DNA of 64,000 bases from an uncultured Nioella sp. (GCA_947498125.1 CANMJH010000001.1:434001-498000), one strand, 5' to 3'. Positions 1 to 8,266 are shown, counted from the first letter of the stretch. Notes: generated from the letters alone by a model not told the origin. Numbers and translations are program-made.

Positions 1-808
1 TTACCACATCGTCCGGGGTGCCCGACAATGCAGCCAGACCGCCCCAGCCAAAAGCGTTGCCACCCCAGCCAACCGGATATCCCATCTCTGCAGCAGACGG
101 CAGATCGGGATCAATCGGGTGACGCTCATCCGTCAGAAGGCCAAGATGTTTGATTTGGCCCCCAAAGGCGTTGATTAGCGGAACAACAGCCACAGATGCA
201 TCAAGTGTTCCGTTCAAGAGCCCCGTGACATTGTCGCCGCCACAGCCACCCGAGAATGGGATTGGGTTATAGGGAATATCTGCGACGGTCATGAATTGCT
301 CGCCAATCAGGCGCGGCACGGATTGGGGGGCGCATACACCAAAATTCAGTGTGCGGCCCTGGGCCTCCGCCCATTCAATAAATTCCGCGATGTCATTGGC
401 GGGGTGATTAGCGGCTACTGTCAATGTAAAGGGAATGGCAAAGACACCCGCGACAGCCACGAAGTCATCGTTGGAATATGGCAGATCAGGATTAAAGAGC
501 CGTGCGCTGACTTGCGCCGCTACCCAGTTGCTGACCAGTGTATAGCCGTCTGCCTCGGCTGAAATGGCCGTTGCAAGCGCGACGGTTCCACCAGCGCCCG
601 TTACATTATTGATTACAACAGGCTGGCCCAGTTCATCCGAGACCAATTCCCCAATGGTGCGCATGGCAACCGAGGTTGGGTCTGCGGCGGGCCATGGATA
701 AATGATGGTAATCGGCCGGTCGGGCCAATCGGCAAACGCAGGAGCCGCAAAAAGCACTGCCATCGACGCTGCGATGCCAAGCGTCACAGTCTTGAGCATT
801 CTAGTCAT
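1..808 (-). CDS. TctC/Bug-family periplasmic substrate-binding protein (3' end cut by window)
   Basis: Translating the minus strand from ATG 808 gives a signal peptide (about 25 residues, hydrophobic core, ending AFA before DWPDRP) followed by a Bug/TctC fold: the YPWPAADPTS segment, then GAGGTVA, and a late WGGNAFGWGG stretch. Such proteins capture carboxylates or other small organic acids in the periplasm for the tripartite tricarboxylate transporter TctAB. The frame stays open to base 1, so at least 269 codons are present and the C-terminus lies outside. A strong GGGAGGA ribosome site sits about 5 bases before this ATG, which favours it over the ATG three codons later. It lies downstream of the Gfo/Idh and Ldh2 genes on the same strand, so it is probably part of their operon or a neighbouring unit. 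The membrane subunits would be expected beyond the left edge. The substrate is unknown. Confidence 0.85.
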   Translation of the reverse strand, partial: MTRMLKTVTLGIAASMAVLFAAPAFADWPDRPITIIYPWPAADPTSVAMRTIGELVSDELGQPVVINNVTGAGGTVALATAISAEADGYTLVSNWVAAQVSARLFNPDLPYSNDDFVAVAGVFAIPFTLTVAANHPANDIAEFIEWAEAQGRTLNFGVCAPQSVPRLIGEQFMTVADIPYNPIPFSGGCGGDNVTGLLNGTLDASVAVVPLINAFGGQIKHLGLLTDERHPIDPDLPSAAEMGYPVGWGGNAFGWGGLAALSGTPDDVV

Positions 809-917
809 GATTTCCTCCCAAGTGACCGTATTTTGATATGGGTGTTGGCCCACATCACTGATCCTTGGGAAAACTCTAATACAGACTACTGTCCATACCA
901 GACACAATAGGGGGCCG

Positions 918-940
918 ATCAATTCCCATTTGGAATTGAT
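918..940. repeat. 9-bp inverted repeat upstream of tctC
   Basis: ATCAATTCC and its exact complement GGAATTGAT flank a 5-base centre, about 110 bases upstream of the tctC start codon and downstream of the Gfo/Idh stop. There is no T-run on either side. It could be an operator for a separate tctC promoter or an mRNA hairpin that sets relative expression in the operon. Function is inferred only from position and symmetry. Confidence 0.4.
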
Positions 941-1051
941 AGGGGAGATCTGCGTCTGCGACCCGAAGACGGCAAGCCAGCATTCTGCATAGGGACACCG
1001 CCCAAGATGCTATTTCCGGAAAATCGCGGCGTCGCGTAATGCGATTAGCGC

Positions 1052-2140
1052 CTAACAAGGAGGCAGGGTTACTGGATTGCCAATCTTTGATGAGGCCTCA
1101 ATTGCCGCGATCAGCTGATGTGACACCAACGCCTCGCGCCCTGTGACCATGGGTTTTCTTCCATGATGGACGGCCTCGACAAAATCCTCAATGACGGCTT
1201 GATGCCATTCGTGTTTTCCTCCCAGCACAGGGCGCACAGTCCGTGGGTCGTGGTCTTTTGCCTCGATAATTGTTCGTCCATCTCGCCAGCTGACTTCAAG
1301 AGCATCTTTGTCCATTTTCAGACTACCATTCTCGAAATGAAGCCGGATGATCTCGGTTCGGTGGGGATACATTGCTGTACTCGCGATGAAAGACCCGACC
1401 GCGCCACACGCGAAGCGCAAACCGGCGACTGCGAAATCCTCGGCTTCCATATTGTGCAGCGCCGTGGTCGCGGTCATGGCCTGAACACTTTCGACAGGGC
1501 CGGTTAAGCTAAGTGCGAGGTCGATCGAGTGGATGGCATTGGTGATCATGACGCCGCCGCCATCGCGGGCATAGGTGCCTCGGCCAAGCTCATCATAATA
1601 GGATTGATCGCGCCAAAGCGGCACGGCGATTTCAACGAGACCTAGTTTTCCGAGCGCGCCGCTTGCCACATGCCGGGCTGCCGCCATAGATGGCGCGCGC
1701 ATCCGATGTTGAAATAAAACGCCTAGGCAAACTTGCTCGCGTTCACAAATTTCGACGACTTCAAGGGCTTCTTCGGGGGTTCGACCAAGCGGTTTTTCCA
1801 GAAGAATATGCGTTCCGGCGCGTGCCAGCTCTTCTATGATCTCTTTTCGAACGCTGGGCGGCGTGGCGACAATAGCCACTGGGATATCTGGGTCGTTTGC
1901 AACGGCGGTCAGATCAGACGAGAATTCCGGGGCAGGGCCTTCGTAAAACTCCTTAAGGTAGAGGGCCTTTTCGGGATGCCGCGAAACGATGGTCTTGAGC
2001 GCGATATCCGCGCGCGCTTCAGACAGAGCAGCGACATGGGTTCTCGCAATCATGCCTGCTCCAATAAGAGCCACGCCGACGGGTTTTTGGTCTATTGATT
2101 TTGTCAAATTGCAATTCTCCTGTGTCTTCCTGCCTACCAT
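1052..2140 (-). CDS. Gfo/Idh/MocA-family NAD(P)-dependent oxidoreductase
   Basis: The N-terminus has the Rossmann dinucleotide motif GVALIGAGMIARTH, followed by ATPPSVR and the EKPLGRTPEEA segment in which the EKP lysine belongs to the family active site. The C-terminal half matches the Gfo/Idh alpha/beta domain, with DGGGVMITNAIHSID carrying the likely catalytic histidine. Family members oxidise or reduce sugars, inositols or related polyols with NAD(P). The ATG at 2140 overlaps the stop codon of the upstream Ldh2 gene by 7 bases, indicating translational coupling. A TTG at 2107 has a better ribosome site (AGGAGA, 8 bases upstream) and leaves a tighter N-terminus (TKSIDQKPVG), so it may be the real start. 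Together with Ldh2 and TctC the gene suggests uptake and oxidation of one organic acid or sugar acid. Confidence 0.85.
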   Translation of the reverse strand: MVGRKTQENCNLTKSIDQKPVGVALIGAGMIARTHVAALSEARADIALKTIVSRHPEKALYLKEFYEGPAPEFSSDLTAVANDPDIPVAIVATPPSVRKEIIEELARAGTHILLEKPLGRTPEEALEVVEICEREQVCLGVLFQHRMRAPSMAAARHVASGALGKLGLVEIAVPLWRDQSYYDELGRGTYARDGGGVMITNAIHSIDLALSLTGPVESVQAMTATTALHNMEAEDFAVAGLRFACGAVGSFIASTAMYPHRTEIIRLHFENGSLKMDKDALEVSWRDGRTIIEAKDHDPRTVRPVLGGKHEWHQAVIEDFVEAVHHGRKPMVTGREALVSHQLIAAIEASSKIGNPVTLPPC

Positions 2141-3186
2141 GGTGTTGGAATTCCTGCCTTATCGGCCAGTCGCTCAAATTCAGTTGCGCTGTCAGGATCG
2201 ATTGGCACACCTTCTTGGCGCCTCCGCGCGGCTTCTGCCCATTCTCTGTCGCCCGGTGCCATCACCTTTGTTCCGCTTCGCGCGGTGCTTTCTCGCAAAG
2301 CCGACAGATACCGATCCATGCCTGCAAGCAGCAAACTGCGCCCAACAAACCCGTCAGGATCAACACAAATTACGAACGCCCCCATGTCGCGCGGCGTCGA
2401 GGTGTCGGGTCCGCCCATTGGCAATATTTCCGGTCCGATCTTCATCCCTGTCACGACGCCCGAGAAAATCTCGATTAACCCGGCCAATCCAGCCCCCTTG
2501 AAGCCAAATTCGCCGCCAAGCGGGGCCAGCATATCAACGTTATTCGCGTCTCGCGTGTCGATGCCAAATTGGTCCGAGGCGGTGTTTTCAGGCAAGGCGA
2601 TGTCAAGCGATTGATAAAGCTTCACCCGGTTATACGGCACCGCGCTTGTCGCCATGTCCAGCAGCCACGGGTTGCCTGTCCCTGTTGGCACAGCGGCAGC
2701 GAGGGGGTTGGTCCCGTGGAACCGTTCGGCGCCATTATGAAGCCGGACAAAACTGTCAGAATGGCACATGACGATGCCAATCATGCCAGCCTCGGCCATC
2801 GCAAGCGCATATGCACCTGCCGGTCCAAAATGTGATGTCCGCTGAATGCCGACCGCGCCGATGCCCGCCTCTCGGGCCAACGAACAGGCGTGATCAGCGG
2901 CAACATAAGCTGCCAGCGCACCATGCCCATTATCCGCATCAAGAAGGCCCGATCCGGCTCGGATACGCTCGAATTTCATGTTAGGAGCACCGGTCACGCG
3001 CCCGCCACGAAAGACGATATCGTAGTGCGGTAAAAGGCGAACACCGTGGCTATCCACTCCCAATTCACTGGCATGGAGCATCGCGCGCGTAGCTGCCGCA
3101 GCGCTTTGCACATCCGCGCCTGCAGCCCGCAGAACGGCCTCGCAAAACTGACGCAGGTTTGCCAGATCGGCGCGGCGCTCTGTCAT
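2134..3186 (-). CDS. Ldh2-family malate/L-lactate/ureidoglycolate-type dehydrogenase
   Basis: The protein resembles the malate/L-lactate dehydrogenase (Ldh2, YlbC/AllD) fold rather than classical LDH. It has the early ASELGVDSHGVRLLPHY segment with the DSHG motif, the FGPAGAYALAMAEAG stretch, the GTNPLAAAVPTG motif and the late FKGAGLAGLIEIFSG region. Members are NAD(P)-dependent 2-hydroxyacid dehydrogenases. I chose ATG 3186 (MTERRADL): an AGGCGG ribosome site precedes it and the length (350 residues) fits the family, whereas the ATG at 3234 adds a 16-residue basic leader with no ribosome site. It is the first gene of the minus-strand unit, divergent from the GntR regulator that is its likely controller. 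Substrate not determinable. Confidence 0.85.
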   Translation of the reverse strand: MTERRADLANLRQFCEAVLRAAGADVQSAAAATRAMLHASELGVDSHGVRLLPHYDIVFRGGRVTGAPNMKFERIRAGSGLLDADNGHGALAAYVAADHACSLAREAGIGAVGIQRTSHFGPAGAYALAMAEAGMIGIVMCHSDSFVRLHNGAERFHGTNPLAAAVPTGTGNPWLLDMATSAVPYNRVKLYQSLDIALPENTASDQFGIDTRDANNVDMLAPLGGEFGFKGAGLAGLIEIFSGVVTGMKIGPEILPMGGPDTSTPRDMGAFVICVDPDGFVGRSLLLAGMDRYLSALRESTARSGTKVMAPGDREWAEAARRRQEGVPIDPDSATEFERLADKAGIPTPW

Positions 3187-3295
3187 CGCTTGCCGCCTAA
3201 CCCTTTGGCGGAATGCATTGCGCCCATTGAACAAGAAAGGCGCGTGAAGCCTCTGCTATCTTGATCAGTCATTTCGATTTCCCTCATTTATGGCC

Positions 3296-3307
3296 TATGT
3301 ATACGTA
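3296..3307. promoter_or_regulatory. Possible GntR (FCD-type) operator centred on GTATAC
   Basis: In the divergent region between the Ldh2 gene and the GntR regulator lies TATGTATACGTA, symmetric at 10 of 12 positions around GTATAC. FCD-subfamily GntR regulators commonly bind short palindromes with a GT-N-AC core of this kind. It lies about 110 bases upstream of both start codons, suited to autoregulation and operon control. Inference from symmetry and context only. Confidence 0.4.
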
Positions 3308-3420
3308 AGACATTAATCTGTGATACAATCAAGCCTTCTATTCTTTTGTGCCCGCATTGTGGTAACGAGGGGGCCGAAGCAAATATCAGCTAAACCCATA
3401 GTTTTGTTGGAAAGCTCAAT

Positions 3421-4386
3421 TTGGAAGAGCCGCTATATATGCGCATCATGCGCGCCCTTATCGCCGAGATTGCCGACGGCGCGCTTAGACCGGGCGACCG
3501 GTTGATGGAAAGTCGGATCGCTGCCAAGTTCGGTGTTTCGCGCGCCCCGTCGCGCCAAGCCTTGGCCGAATTAGAAGCCTTGGGGTTCATCATTCATGCC
3601 GAAGCGCCGGCGCGAGGATACGCCGTGGCGATTGATGCCGCCAAGCGGGCGGCGCGCTATGACGGGACACCTGTTCAACCGTTTCGGTCAAAGACCACAC
3701 CGACATGGCAATTTATCTACGGGGAGGTTGAGGATGCTGTAACGCGGCGGCTGGCCTTTGGAAGCTGGCGGTTGATCGAAACGACCCTTGCCAAGCATTA
3801 CGGCGTAAGTCGCACGGTTGCACGCGATGTGCTTGCGCGGCTGCAATCCAGCGGCTTGGTGGTCAACGAGGGCAAGGGATGGATCGCGCCAGAACTCAGC
3901 CAAAAACGCGTGCGCGACCTTTATGAATTGCGTGCCTTGATAGAGCCTGCGGCCCTCTCCGATATCGCCAGCGATTTTCCAGCGAGCGATCTCGACAATA
4001 TGCTAAATGATCTTCGCGACGCGGTGCATGGAAAGGCAGACGGTCCGACCCTGAATAAACTTGAGGCGGATCTTCATTTTGATGTTCTTCGCCGATGCCG
4101 AAATACAGCGCTGCGCAAAGCCATGATCGAAGCCCAGTCACTTTTGCTGGCACATAAATTTTTCTACCAACACACCGCAGATATTTACCCAGTTGAACCC
4201 TTCCTTGCCGAGCATATCGATGTGCTTGAAACGCTTCAGAAGGGGGCAGTCTCCGAGGCTTGTACGGGGTTGCGCGATCACCTGATCAACTCAAGCAATC
4301 GCGCCGTTGAAAGGATCGCAAAAATCCGTGACCAGATCAACGATACGCCTCCTGACTTTCTCGAACAAATGGGCCCTAAACCTTGA
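3421..4386 (+). CDS. GntR-family regulator with two winged-helix domains and an FCD ligand domain
   Basis: Residues about 5-72 form one GntR winged helix (LRPGDRLMESRIAAKFGVSRAPSRQ region). Residues about 97-160 form a second (LIETTLAKHYGVSRTVARDVLARL). Both have the GVSR recognition-helix pattern. Residues about 168-300 look like the all-helical FCD ligand domain, with the usual LYELRALIEPAA opening and later histidine positions (DLHFDVL, EHIDVL) for metal or ligand. Most FCD regulators are about 230-250 residues with one DNA-binding domain, so this 321-residue protein carries an extra one. The start is TTG 3421, preceded by GGAAAG at good spacing. It is divergent from the Ldh2-Gfo-TctC unit and probably represses it until the substrate or a breakdown product binds. 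Confidence 0.85.
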   Translation: MEEPLYMRIMRALIAEIADGALRPGDRLMESRIAAKFGVSRAPSRQALAELEALGFIIHAEAPARGYAVAIDAAKRAARYDGTPVQPFRSKTTPTWQFIYGEVEDAVTRRLAFGSWRLIETTLAKHYGVSRTVARDVLARLQSSGLVVNEGKGWIAPELSQKRVRDLYELRALIEPAALSDIASDFPASDLDNMLNDLRDAVHGKADGPTLNKLEADLHFDVLRRCRNTALRKAMIEAQSLLLAHKFFYQHTADIYPVEPFLAEHIDVLETLQKGAVSEACTGLRDHLINSSNRAVERIAKIRDQINDTPPDFLEQMGPKP

Positions 4387-4733
4387 GCTTTTTGACGGAA
4401 CTCAGCCAGCGCATTTTGCCTTGGTCCACGTCAAATCTGACGATCTGGTGTGCATAAACCCTGCGAAGGCAGGCAAACGACCCCATGCCATCTCAATAAG
4501 CCGCGCAGCCGATCCCCATGCAAAGTTCAGCCGCATCTGACGTCTCAAACACATTTCGCAAGGTTTTGCCTTCATCATTCTCTTTCTCGGCAAGACAGGA
4601 AATTTGGCCGATCGCAAAATGAATATATCCTTCGTTCAGTTATACTTGGAGACAGACTCGTGCCTTGAAGCTGCATGCCCCGTTTTGCTTACATCGCGTT
4701 TGCAAATCCAGTTGGCAGGTTCGAATTTAGGCA
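4387..4733. other. Intergenic region without a recognisable gene
   Basis: Between the GntR gene and the terminator of tRNA-Asn I see only short open frames without a ribosome site or a recognisable product. A minus-strand frame of 71 codons (4402-4617) has a basic, unfamiliar sequence. A GGTTCGAAT string near 4719 resembles a tRNA T-loop but no partner stem exists. Confidence 0.5.
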
Positions 4734-4769
4734 CAAAAAAACCCTCAACCTATTCAGGTTAAGGGTTTA
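4734..4769 (-). terminator. Rho-independent terminator of tRNA-Asn
   Basis: Read on the minus strand, AACCCTTAACCT and AGGTTGAGGGTT form a long hairpin (one unpaired G) with a 4-base loop, followed directly by a run of seven T. It starts just after the encoded CCA of the tRNA, so it ends that transcript. Confidence 0.85.
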
Positions 4770-4772
4770 TCT

Positions 4773-4847
4773 TGGCTCCGGCGGTAGGGATCGAACCTAC
4801 GACAAATTGATTAACAGTCAACTGCTCTACCGCTGAGCTACGCCGGA
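4773..4847 (-). tRNA. tRNA-Asn (anticodon GTT)
   Basis: The minus strand folds into a full cloverleaf. The acceptor TCCGGCG pairs with CGCCGGA, the D-arm GCTC pairs with GAGC, the anticodon loop CTGTTAA has GTT, and the T-loop is TTCGATC. CCA is encoded. The GTT anticodon reads asparagine codons. Confidence 0.95.
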
Positions 4848-4914
4848 ACTGGCGCTGCTATAGCAAGGCTGTTTTTCGGCGTCCAGTGGTTTTGATACAA
4901 AAAATGCAAATTCC

Positions 4915-5793
4915 TTAAATGCGTTGAAAACACCCGGACGCCGACAGCGTTCCAATCGGGCGAACTTCATTTCTTTCATAAAGATCAATGAGATGCGCAA
5001 GAACATTCCGAGATGCAACGCGGTGGAGCGTGCTAGGGATGTCAGAATAGATCTGGGCGGTTAATTCTGCGGCTGTCGCGCCTTCGCCGGGTAAGGCTTT
5101 AAGAATCTGTTCTTCGCGCATCGCGCGGTGTTGTAAAAGGTCCTCGCAGCGCGTTCTGGGCTGCAAGATCGGCGCGCCATGGCCCGGATAAAACACGCGA
5201 TCCGTGCGATCCAGAAATTGCGAGAGCGTGTTTCTAAATTGCGTCAGATCGCCATCGGGCGGCGAGATCAGCGATGTAGACCAGCCCATGACCACATCCC
5301 CCGAAAACAGCGCTCCGTTCCAGACAAAGCTAACATGGTTGGCCATGTGGCCGGGGCTATGAACGGCCTCGATTTGCCAATTGTCGCCATATTGTATGTC
5401 GCCGTTTTTAACCAGATGATGCGGCATGAAGTCGATGTCGACGCCTTCGCCGCCGCCAATTTCGCCTTCTTCTGCCAAGCGTTGCATCGTATCTGATCGC
5501 CCCCAATCGCTTGGCCCCGCTCCAAAAATCGGCGCACCCGTGCGGCGCGACAGCTCGGTCGCCAAAGGGGAATGATCCAGATGCGAATGGGTCACCAAAA
5601 TATGGGTAATCTGTTGGACAGGTGTCAGCGCGCCAAGGATGGCATCCAAATGCGCCGAGATTGCCGGGCCAGGGTCGATCACAGCGATTTCGCGCGTGCC
5701 GATCAGGTAGGTATTTGTGCCCTCGGCCGTCATGGGCGATGGGTTCGGGGCGGTGATTTGGCGTAGCCCTGGTTCTAGCTCGACAATAGCCAT
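4915..5793 (-). CDS. Metallo-beta-lactamase-fold hydrolase (LACTB2-like)
   Basis: The protein contains the metal-binding THSHLDHS motif (H-x-H-x-D-H), a later histidine in SPGHMANH, the aspartate in LFSGDVVMG and the final histidine in FYPGHG, so both metal sites look complete. The C-terminal 60 residues resemble the small winged-helix cap seen in LACTB2-type proteins. Those relatives cleave RNA or act as thioesterases; the substrate here is open. I took ATG 5793 (MAIVELEPG) because AAGGA precedes it closely; the ATG at 5814 would add seven residues. The gene lies between tRNA-Asn and the divergent sensor kinase gene. Confidence 0.8.
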   Translation of the reverse strand: MAIVELEPGLRQITAPNPSPMTAEGTNTYLIGTREIAVIDPGPAISAHLDAILGALTPVQQITHILVTHSHLDHSPLATELSRRTGAPIFGAGPSDWGRSDTMQRLAEEGEIGGGEGVDIDFMPHHLVKNGDIQYGDNWQIEAVHSPGHMANHVSFVWNGALFSGDVVMGWSTSLISPPDGDLTQFRNTLSQFLDRTDRVFYPGHGAPILQPRTRCEDLLQHRAMREEQILKALPGEGATAAELTAQIYSDIPSTLHRVASRNVLAHLIDLYERNEVRPIGTLSASGCFQRI

Positions 5794-5840
5794 GCGTCCT
5801 TGCTCTTTCCTCATGCCCCGCAGGCAGGTTAGATAGGGCC

Positions 5841-7184
5841 ATGCGTTGGACCTGGATAAAAAAATGGATGCCGCGGGGGCTTTATGGTCGGGCCGCCCTG
5901 ATCCTGATCGTACCGATTGTTACAGTACAGCTTGTCGTTTCGATCGCCTATCTTCAACGCTATTTCGAGGATGTGACGCAACAATTATCCGTTGGGCTGG
6001 GGCTGGAAATTGAAGAGATCGCAAATGTTTTGGCCGATACAGGGCCCGAGGCCGCTACAGATCTGGCACGCGCCCTTGCGATAGATTTACAGGTCAGGGG
6101 CCTTGAGCCGCTGGATGCGGGGCGCGAAGATCACTGGCTATGGCATGATCTGACAGGCGGCCATGTTGTCTATACGCTTCGTGGGCGTTTGCCGTCGACT
6201 TTGTGGATTGATCTGTCCAGCCGTCCGCGATGGGTGGAAATGGCTGTTCCATTAGAGGAAGACCGAATTGGCGTTTTTTCCTTTCGGCGTGACAGAATTT
6301 CGGCCAGCAACCCCCACCAGCTTTTTGTCATCATGATCCTGACGGGGGGTGTGATGACGGCGGTTGCTTTCCTATTTCTCCGCAATCAATTGCGCCCAAT
6401 CCGACGATTGGCGCGCGCTGCAGATGCGTTCGGCAAGGGCAATCACATTGCCTATAAACCCTCGGGCGCTTTGGAGGTTAGGGCCGCTGGAAACGCATTT
6501 CTGGATATGCGCGCCCGGATTGAGCGACAGATTGAACAACGCACCTTGATGTTGTCAGGTGTCAGCCATGACCTGCGGACACCCCTTACACGTCTTAAGC
6601 TTGGATTGAGCCTCATGGAGGCGGAAGAAGGCAAGGACGAGCTTTTGCAAGACGTGCAAGAGATGGAAGCGCTGCTGAATATCTTTCTCGATTTCACAAG
6701 GTCGGATGCGCAAGACGAGACCGAGGATGTTGATCCGTGTCAGGTGGCCCGCGATGTGGCGGCGAAAGTCGGACGGGCAGGGGGCGCAGTCGAGCTTGTC
6801 TTGCCTGAGGATGCGCCCTTGGTGACCCTTCGTCCCGATGCCTTGGCGCGCGCACTTGGGAATTTGGTCAGCAATGCGCAACGCTATGGCAGCCGCGTTC
6901 GGTTATCTGTCCAAGTGACCGACCGTGCAACGCGGTTTTCGGTTGAGGATGATGGCCCAGGCATTCCGGAAAAAGATCGAGAGGCCGCGCTGCGCCCCTT
7001 TGAAAGGCTGGATAAGTCGCGCAATCCAAATGAAGGTGGCTGTGTCGGCCTTGGCCTTGCGATTGTAAATGATATCGCCCGCAGCCACGGTGGCAGTCTG
7101 CGCCTGTCGCAAAGCGAGGATTTTGGAGGCTTGCGCGCCGATCTGGTGGTCGCCCGGATGCGCGGCAACGGTCAGGCACAATAG
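5841..7184 (+). CDS. EnvZ-type membrane sensor histidine kinase (orphan)
   Basis: A transmembrane helix at about residues 17-38 and another at about 163-182 enclose a periplasmic sensor of about 120 residues. A HAMP linker follows (about 182-235), then the dimerisation/phosphoacceptor domain with GVSHDLRTPLTRLK (His243), and the ATPase domain with the N-box NLVSNAQRYG, the G1 box DDGPGIP and GLGLAI. The LSGVSHDLRTPLTR form is typical of the EnvZ/OmpR class. No response regulator gene is adjacent, so its partner, probably an OmpR-like protein, must be elsewhere. The start ATG 5841 lies 47 bases from the divergent hydrolase start, so the two promoters are close together. The signal sensed is unknown. 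Confidence 0.85.
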   Translation: MRWTWIKKWMPRGLYGRAALILIVPIVTVQLVVSIAYLQRYFEDVTQQLSVGLGLEIEEIANVLADTGPEAATDLARALAIDLQVRGLEPLDAGREDHWLWHDLTGGHVVYTLRGRLPSTLWIDLSSRPRWVEMAVPLEEDRIGVFSFRRDRISASNPHQLFVIMILTGGVMTAVAFLFLRNQLRPIRRLARAADAFGKGNHIAYKPSGALEVRAAGNAFLDMRARIERQIEQRTLMLSGVSHDLRTPLTRLKLGLSLMEAEEGKDELLQDVQEMEALLNIFLDFTRSDAQDETEDVDPCQVARDVAAKVGRAGGAVELVLPEDAPLVTLRPDALARALGNLVSNAQRYGSRVRLSVQVTDRATRFSVEDDGPGIPEKDREAALRPFERLDKSRNPNEGGCVGLGLAIVNDIARSHGGSLRLSQSEDFGGLRADLVVARMRGNGQAQ

Positions 7185-7210
7185 TCGCATGTCGACGAAA
7201 TAAAACGGGG

Positions 7211-7232
7211 AAATGGTAGTCCCGGTGGGACT
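7211..7232 (-). repeat. Imperfect copy of the tRNA(CAT) 3' end, possible attachment-site remnant
   Basis: These 22 bases match 19 of 22 positions of 8697-8718, which is the 3' end of the CAT-anticodon tRNA including its CCA complement, in the same orientation. Elements that integrate into tRNA 3' ends leave this arrangement: an intact tRNA at one end and a copy of its 3' end at the other. The segment also contains a perfect small hairpin AGTCCC-GGT-GGGACT, so chance or another role is possible. Confidence 0.35.
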
Positions 7233-7544
7233 AAAGGTACAAAAATCGGTTGTTTTTTAATGCTTTGAACTTACCGCTTTTCCACCGACCTGAAAGTAAG
7301 AAAGCTTCTTAGTTTGTGCCGAGGGCTATTTTACACCTATTGTGACTTTAGTGTTGATTGCCATGGAGCGCTTTAGCCGAAAGCGCGGCGAGTGGACCTT
7401 CGTTTTGCAGCAAGCCGCTATGGTCATCGCCACTTACGCGTTCGTGCAAGATCAACTTTCGTGTGGAAAGTGTTCCAATTCATTAACGTTGAGTTGTCGT
7501 CGGCTTTGCTCCTGCTCGCCTCAAACGGTCACATACTACCCTTA

Positions 7545-7568
7545 ACGGGCTCTAAAACGGGCTCTAAA
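7545..7568. repeat. 12-bp perfect tandem duplication
   Basis: The unit ACGGGCTCTAAA occurs twice with no gap in the gene-poor stretch. Tandem duplications of this size usually arise by replication slippage and persist where there is no coding constraint. Confidence 0.6.
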
Positions 7569-7882
7569 TTCCGGCCAGAGGGCGGAAGTTTGGTAAACAG
7601 TTCCGCACTTGCTAGAGATGGGCTGACCAGCAAAGCAACCACTGCTGCTGTAATCATTCAAACCTCCAGCGATGCCCTAAGACTATGAAAAACCGGGACA
7701 CAGTCACGAAAACCGAAGGCATCGGCGGCTGGGGGGAAAGTTATTTACATGCTTGAGATTGCGCGTTTGGCTGGTCCCGGATTTGGACAAGCTTCAGATT
7801 TATCTAACAAACTGAGGGACATGTGCTACTGATGGAACTGTCTCTAAGGAGGGATATCGGAAAACCTTCAGGAGACTAGCCT

Positions 7883-8266
7883 ATGAAACGATTAAGCATC
7901 CTCTTTGTTGCGCTGGCATTTGCCTTCTCGGTGGGACCAGTCGCCGCGCAAAACGCATCGATTGATCGACTACATGCGGTTGCCATGAGTGTACCATTCG
8001 GGGCGAACTCAGCGCAAACGGACACCTTTAGGATATACCGAGCTCAGACGACCGCTCAAAGACAATGTATTAATACTCAATGTGAGCAACCTGAGGTATG
8101 CCTGCGACGAATGCGGGACCGAGCACATGAACAGAGTAGTAATGGGCGAATACCCACAGACACGAGTTTACTCCAGACGTGTATGCTCCAGATTGAGCTT
8201 TGTGCCCTCAGGACGTGTAATTTTAATCCAGATGAACTATTTACTTTTCAACCGCCAACTCAATAG
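7883..8266 (+). CDS. Small secreted protein with six cysteines, unknown family
   Basis: A typical signal peptide (MKRLSILF, hydrophobic core, VAAQ cleavage region at about residue 22-23) is followed by about 104 residues. These contain six cysteines in two clusters spaced C-x4-C-x5-C and C-x6-C-x4-C, suggesting up to three disulfides after export to the periplasm or outside. The ribosome site AGGAGA lies 8 bases before ATG 7883, supporting a real gene. I recognise no family. It is the only likely gene between the tRNA-like remnant at 7211 and the tRNA at 8700, and its base use is less GC-rich than the neighbours, which fits an accessory gene. A function cannot be assigned. Confidence 0.65.
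   Translation: MKRLSILFVALAFAFSVGPVAAQNASIDRLHAVAMSVPFGANSAQTDTFRIYRAQTTAQRQCINTQCEQPEVCLRRMRDRAHEQSSNGRIPTDTSLLQTCMLQIELCALRTCNFNPDELFTFQPPTQ

Larger units (their letters stand above)
7185..7882. other. Gene-poor, lower-GC intergenic region
   Basis: No convincing gene. The open frames at 7342-7545 and 7392-7688 lack ribosome sites and give low-complexity, unfamiliar peptides. The region contains the tRNA-3'-end-like segment at 7211-7232 and a 12-bp tandem duplication at 7545-7568. Base composition appears more AT-rich than the flanks, which fits foreign or decayed DNA. Confidence 0.5.

Noticed and set aside
876-1058. 60-codon minus-strand frame upstream of tctC
   Set aside because: No ribosome site, no similarity to anything, and it spans an inverted repeat; more likely operon spacer.
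4402-4617. 71-codon minus-strand frame after the GntR gene
   Set aside because: Basic and Met-rich peptide, no ribosome site, no family; considered noncoding.
4710-4740. GGTTCGAAT, a T-loop-like string near a tRNA
   Set aside because: The flanking bases do not pair into a T-stem, so it is not a tRNA fragment.
7342-7688. Two overlapping plus-strand frames in the gene-poor stretch
   Set aside because: No ribosome sites, no recognised product, and the 12-bp tandem duplication lies inside, as in unconstrained DNA.
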